Shown piece by piece: positions 59,066-64,000 of a DNA stretch of 64,000 nucleotides. The stretch lies in NCBI RefSeq assembly GCF_037975245.1, contig NC_092572.1:12558769-12622768 (forward strand), written 5' to 3'. Source of the stretch: Apostichopus japonicus (lineage: Eukaryota; Echinodermata; Holothuroidea; Aspidochirotida; Stichopodidae). Under the pieces are notes generated by a model that did no database searches, was not told the origin of the DNA, and worked only from the letters and a program-made list of their open reading frames with translations. The translations under genes were made by a program, and so were the position numbers. Numbering within the stretch: position 1 is the stretch's first letter; every line of letters begins with the position of its first letter.

Positions 59066-60590
59066 ATAAAAACCAGTCGACTACGGATACCTTGAAATGG
59101 CATTCAGGAGAAATGAAATGTCACAGAAAAGACACCTTGTCTTCCCTAACAGTTAATTGAATCCCTCTAGACTTGTAATATATAAGAACTGTTATTCAAT
59201 CTTTTCGGTATATAGCAGTATTTGTTCGTAAACGTTTTCAAAAACGTCGATAGTTTAAAGTTACCAAACCAAGATTCAAAAACACTCTCGGACAGGCGCA
59301 CGATTGATTTGAATCCAATGGAAATTTAATATTTGATCATTTTTTTTAAATCTTTTTGATGAAACGTCTTTTCGCGCATGGTCAGAGATCTTTCAAGATG
59401 GCTGACACATGCGAACATGGGTGGTTTTATGTCGTAAACGTATTAAGTTAGTTCCCTGAAATTCGTTTGTTATGTAGGCTTAGATCTGAGTATATGCATG
59501 TATGTTCTTTTTCTTTCTGGGTTATTTTTTTTATTCTAAGTAGACTAGAAACAGCTCAACTGTCAGTTTTCGTGTATCAAGTTTTGAAATGTTCATCCCG
59601 TCATTAATTTAATAAACAACGAGCTGTATGGAAAAAAAAAGAATTATCTGTTTCCAATATTTGAGTATATCTTAAATATATTCCTCAACGCAGAAAACAG
59701 CGTCAGTTTTCCACAGCGTGTACAGGGTGGCTTTAATTAATTCCATCTCTTAGCTCAGTTTAATACTTCCCAAGGGTTATGACTTATCAATCCATCAGAA
59801 GCCACCCCCCCCCCCATCTTCTCCCCCCGTTTCCATGTGACTCGAGACAAGATGACCATCGCCTTACATCACCGTACTCTGATCCATGAGTGCTCAGATT
59901 AGAACGAGACAGGAGTGTAATTGTCGTATACTCATTCGTGCTTACGGGATTGTTAGTTAACTTCCCCATCCGACGGACTGAGATAGTTGAAGACCCCCAC
60001 GCCCACCTCCACGCCCACCACCCACCCACCTCCTTTCGCCTTCATGATTACTGCAGTGCAACCATAATGGACGAAGTTGTTTCGAAACCACTGAAGCAAA
60101 AAACACAGAGTAAAACAGAACAAAACCCATTTCCCAATAATCCAGAAACGACAAATATCAAATGCACCGAATGCTCCTTTCAACCACTACTGTACTGCGG
60201 ACATTTTTGAAAGGGTCCAGAGAATCTGGTTACTGGGAGAGAGTTTGAACCAGGGAGCAATAAGGTGTGAGGTGGACTCTCTACACACGCTGCATCACAC
60301 CTTCACTCCTTAGAATAGAGAGAGTTAAATAATCTCATCACCCGCCTCCAAATAGTATACCATACTTGTAACGTTGCCGGGGTGTTGTATGTTTCTTACC
60401 AGGAGTTCAGGGATGTTGTAGCAATAAAAGGACTAAACCCTCGAGAAATGATGAAGAAACCTACAGAATGATTGCAGTTTACTCGTTTATCTAAACATCT
60501 CAGTACAGCACATGACAATGCACTATATACAACCATATATCATAACCAACAATCTTGTGAGTGTATGGGGGGGGGGGGGGTTGTGTGGGC
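59066..60590. other. 3' flank of the peptide gene and intergenic DNA
   Basis: The 3' UTR with polyadenylation signals comes first. The frames at 59787-60210 overlap on both strands in C-rich or G-rich sequence and look accidental. A G run lies at 60568-60580. Confidence 0.4.
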
Positions 60591-60755
60591 ATATATATGT
60601 ATATATATATATATATATATATGCATATATAAATGTGAATATATATATATATATAAATCAATATATATATATATAAATCAATATATATATATATATATAA
60701 ATCAATATATATATATATATATTTATATGTTTATGTATATATATGTATATATATC
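60591..60755. repeat. TA array with ATAAATCAATA units
   Basis: Blocks of (TA)n are separated by three regularly spaced ATAAATCA segments (near 60652, 60675 and 60699). Confidence 0.85.
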
Positions 60756-61871
60756 AACATATACTGGTGATAGAGGGCGCGCTATCATTAGGCTATTACA
60801 CTCGAGCTTTAGCTTCTTTTTTTCGTACCAAGACCAGCGTAGGGACAAGTCTTTGATGATGTCTTTAATTAAAGAATTGTTGTAAAAGTCTAATATTAGA
60901 ACTACTAGTGACCAAGACTGACCCTCTCATACACCTCTCATCCTTACACATGAGGTCTATACTATGCCTTTATGTTAGCGTTGTTTGTGAAGAGAAAAAC
61001 CAACAAAAAGACAAACGAAAAAAAGTATTTAAGTTCTATTTATACACAGTGATATGTTTGTATATTGACAGCTCTTGAACACAAAGAAGGCGACGAACAG
61101 ATAATATTACAACCACGTACGAGAAATCTGAACATAATATCTATGCGATACTGCTTACTTCAAAAAAAATATGATGATGATGATTATGATAATAATAATA
61201 ATGATGATAATTATAATAACTCAATTCCAACACAAAATTGAATCAAAAATTTGATGAAATAAAATCTTTGTTATATGTACACTGTTTCTAATTGGGGGTT
61301 GGGGGAGTGAACGCTCTAAGCGTAATCTTGTGACAAACCATCAAAAAGATGATTTAAAATGATCAAAGCCAGCACCAAACCATGGCTCTGCGGCGTCACC
61401 GAGTCTCCGGGATCCTAGGGTGTAACCGAGTGACTTCTTCAGGAGGTTTAGCATACGTTCACCCTTTCATCAGCCAAAGATGAATTTTGTATTTGGACTA
61501 AACCCGTTGGGACCCCAAAAATTCCCTATAACTTTCCTTTCACGTCCCGCTTCAAGGCACTGGTATTTTCAGTTTTTACCCCCCACCCCCCCCCCCTCAC
61601 GATTTTTGCAAGGTCGCAGTCCCTCCAAAGTTTTCCCTTTCGGGAAACCAAAGAAGAAAAGAGATCTTTTGTAGAACAATGTTGATGACGTCACAGACCA
61701 CCTGCAGTAATCCACTTTCTCGCGTAAATGAAGGCTAAGCCAATCAAAAACAGATGACACTCAAATTACCATATCTCGAATTAGGTACAATATGAATTAT
61801 GTGTGGAACATTTTTCTCCTTGGGATAAATTGTTACACTGTCTACAAGAGGGAATATCCCCTTTAAAACGT
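60756..61871. other. Intergenic DNA and 3' flank of the Pax gene
   Basis: ATG/ATA-rich microsatellite at 61171-61220 and C runs near 61580. The Pax 3' UTR should run leftward from 61871 on the minus strand. No other gene. Confidence 0.4.
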
Positions 61872-63885
61872 TTATGATTCGCCCGTAACCTTGTTCGGGA
61901 TTGGTTGAAAAGCTGATGACGCGGAGGCACGTAACGATGACGTAGGACTGAGTTCCAACGGCTTGAACGACTCCGGTAACGATAACGTGCTGTACAGTGG
62001 ATGATAAGGATGCCCAAGCATGCCAGCCGAGGGTGATGCCAGCTGCGTTGCAACATCGTACACTTTCTTGTGTCGTCGCCATTTTGCACGTCGATTCGAG
62101 AACCATACCTGTAATAACCCAATAAATACAAAGGCCACTTGATTAAAACAACTAAAAGAAGTTTTGTGGAGGTATCTTAATGTATAGAGCATTGCTGATA
62201 CTTTCGCAGTTAGACAAGTGTGGCTGTGCATGTGTTATGACATTATGTGTCTGTTCTAAATCATTTTTAACTTCGCTTTATTATGATTGGACACACTTTT
62301 GAATTATGACGTCACAAAGATGGGTGGTAAAACTGTTTTAATGGGATCGAGCAAGAAAGTTTTCTGCGCATTGATGAATTTTTGAACAGAGGTAACTTTT
62401 TCTCTGAAGTTAGAAAGCAGAGAAGGTCAATAAATAAACTAAACAGACTTCTGTCTTGACATATATTTGTGTGGAAATTGAAAACATTACCTTATTTTTA
62501 GTAAGAGGGATAGTTTGCGCAAAAAGAATTTGCTGACCGTCTCCAAAAACAGCGATGTTTTGAAATTGATATCAAACCTATATGTCTTGAGGCAGTTTTA
62601 ATCTTCATCAATGCCTTAATATCCCTTCTAACAATACAGACAACGTTAGAAAGACCATAAGAATGGTAGTAACCTTAAAATCGAGGGTTAGGTATAGGGC
62701 TCGAATTTATTGACAAAATTTCGCAACATATTGAAACTTTGACAGGAACATGCAGATAAATAAAGGAATGAGCCAAGGTGGCTCGTACCTGTACCCGTGC
62801 TTCCGATAGACTTGTCCTCATCGCTAGCTGTTCTCGAGTAGATACGCACGGATAATGGCTCTTCTGAAATTCCCGCTCTAAGACATTTAACTGATCTGAT
62901 GTGAAGGTCGTTCTACTCCTCCGTAGTTTTTTAGTTTGATCGTCATCGTCGTAGCAGAAATCGTCGGCAAACCGGGGAACGTTAGAGGGCGGGCTCCCTT
63001 CCGAGGAACTGTTGCTATGCTCATTGGTTGTTGGTAGTTGGTCGCGGAAGAGAGCTGATTTAGCAGAGGGAACTGAATAAAAGAAAAATACACGACAAAT
63101 AACCATAAAATATTTCTTGGAGATAACAAATTTATCTGGAGCATCAACAAGCTCGATTACAGAGATATGTAATTGTTGTTCTGTTTTTCATGGTTTAAAA
63201 ATCATCGAGGACGTCTAGAAGAACACTAATACAGAATAATAATAATAATAATTATAATAATAATAATAATAATTAAAATGTCGATTTATATAGCGCCACT
63301 CCAGGAAACGAATAACTGCCCACGGCTCTTCACAAAGTGGAAAGCATCAACACTGAAATGCACACCAGCAAAAAAAAGAGTCTTCAGTGAACTCTTAAAA
63401 GTGGAGTAGATTAGAACAAGTTCATGGACATCCAATAAAGGCGTTTTGTAATGAACGACTGATTCGAGTTTAACAGCGTTCAGTTCCATGAAAAAAAATG
63501 CAAACGGCTTGCAAAAAGGATTAATGATAATTGTTTCAATTTTAAAATAAACATGAGGAAGAACTATAGAATTATAATGATTATTTTTAGACTCATGATG
63601 CTAAAATTGACACAATAACAAATACACGTCTACTTAAAAAAAACAAATAACGTAAAAGTGGAACAATCGCTGTTGAGATAGCAATGTTTGAATTGACGGT
63701 ATTTTTAAGTTAATTATATTTTTATGTTGATATCATGTTTTGTGTGTTTTAAACATACCTTGTGTAGGGCTCCCTCTAATATTATCACCACCAACGGCTG
63801 TGTTAGGCCAATGTACTGGTCTAGCTCCTATTCGTTTTGCTGCCCGTTCCAAGCCTAACATTCCATATGGATAGGGCGGCATGTA
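61872..63885 (-). CDS. Pax-type homeobox transcription factor, eyegone-like, 3' part
   Basis: Three exons on the minus strand: 63759-63885, 62789-63072 and 61872-62108 (TAA), all with GT-AG borders and a continuous frame. The first reads [20 protein letters not shown], a linker seen upstream of eyegone homeodomains. The second holds an acidic [10 protein letters not shown] stretch and homeodomain helices 1 and 2 ([19 protein letters not shown], then [20 protein letters not shown]). The third starts at [12 protein letters not shown], the recognition helix with Ser at homeodomain position 50, the hallmark of Pax proteins. The intron between Q46 and V47 is a classic paired-class position. HYPCVSTRE and SLSEARVQ favour eyegone/twin-of-eyegone over Pax6. 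The last exon adds a Ser/Pro-rich tail ending PNKVTGES. The paired domain and start lie beyond the right edge. It should bind DNA in the nucleus during development. Confidence 0.85.
63238..63490 (-). mobile_element. LINE 3' end in a Pax intron
   Basis: On the minus strand the segment ends in TGGCGCTATATAAATCGACA followed by an (ATT)n tail. An upstream AGACTCTTTTTTTTGCTGGT region is comparable in position to GACTCATTTTTTTCAAG in the LINE at 22862-23328. It has no coding capacity left. Confidence 0.6.
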
Positions 63886-64000
63886 CTGTAAAGACGGAGA
63901 AGCGATCGGTAACTAATGACATAACGAAATGATCGATAACTAACGATATAATGTGACAAAGTAAAAAATACTTACTGTGCATGCATGTGCATGAAAACGT

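Noticed and set aside
59787-60210. Overlapping frames on both strands
   Set aside because: They lie in C-rich or G-rich sequence with no domain and conflict with each other.

Overview
The window is AT-rich animal DNA with short exons, long introns, GT-AG splice sites and many degraded mobile elements. A Pax-type homeobox gene (eyegone-like), an NRF-motif rhodopsin-class GPCR, an immunoglobulin-domain receptor and tRNA-derived SINEs together suggest a marine deuterostome invertebrate. An echinoderm is my best guess; this is inference, since no rRNA or mitochondrial marker is present.

Layout. 1-12600: a degraded satellite, a hairpin-rich repeat, a CACTA-like transposase fragment, GC-rich and TACAC-rich minisatellites, two tRNA-derived SINEs and a few weak exon candidates. 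12600-15100: nearly featureless apart from one possible signal-peptide exon. 15289-31000: a tandemly duplicated immunoglobulin-receptor locus. The upstream copy (15289-20270) is a broken pseudogene carrying three hAT transposons nested inside one another, each with a perfect 8-bp target duplication. The downstream copy (21880-30933) can be read exon by exon as an intact type I membrane receptor: signal peptide, three Ig domains, one membrane helix and a tyrosine-bearing tail. Its tail includes a tandemly duplicated 87-nt exon whose two versions differ by a tyrosine-to-serine change. 31000-38600: mostly unannotatable intergenic DNA with a LINE fragment. 38700-42000: LINE and SINE debris, TA arrays and a two-exon GPCR on the minus strand. 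42000-56700: intergenic, with a TTAA-flanked inverted-repeat element, a 21-bp minisatellite, a dimeric interspersed repeat, a U2 snRNA-derived fragment and a second copy of the serine-tRNA-like SINE. 56820-59065: a three-exon gene for a 94-residue secreted cysteine peptide. 61872-63885: the last three visible exons of the eyegone-like Pax gene on the minus strand; its 5' part lies beyond the right edge.

The genes do not form an operon-like unit. The main story is a receptor locus that duplicated, with one copy decaying and the two copies later receiving different transposon insertions, so the paralogous introns provide a relative timeline of element activity. All calls come from reading the sequence; no database search or transcript data were available.
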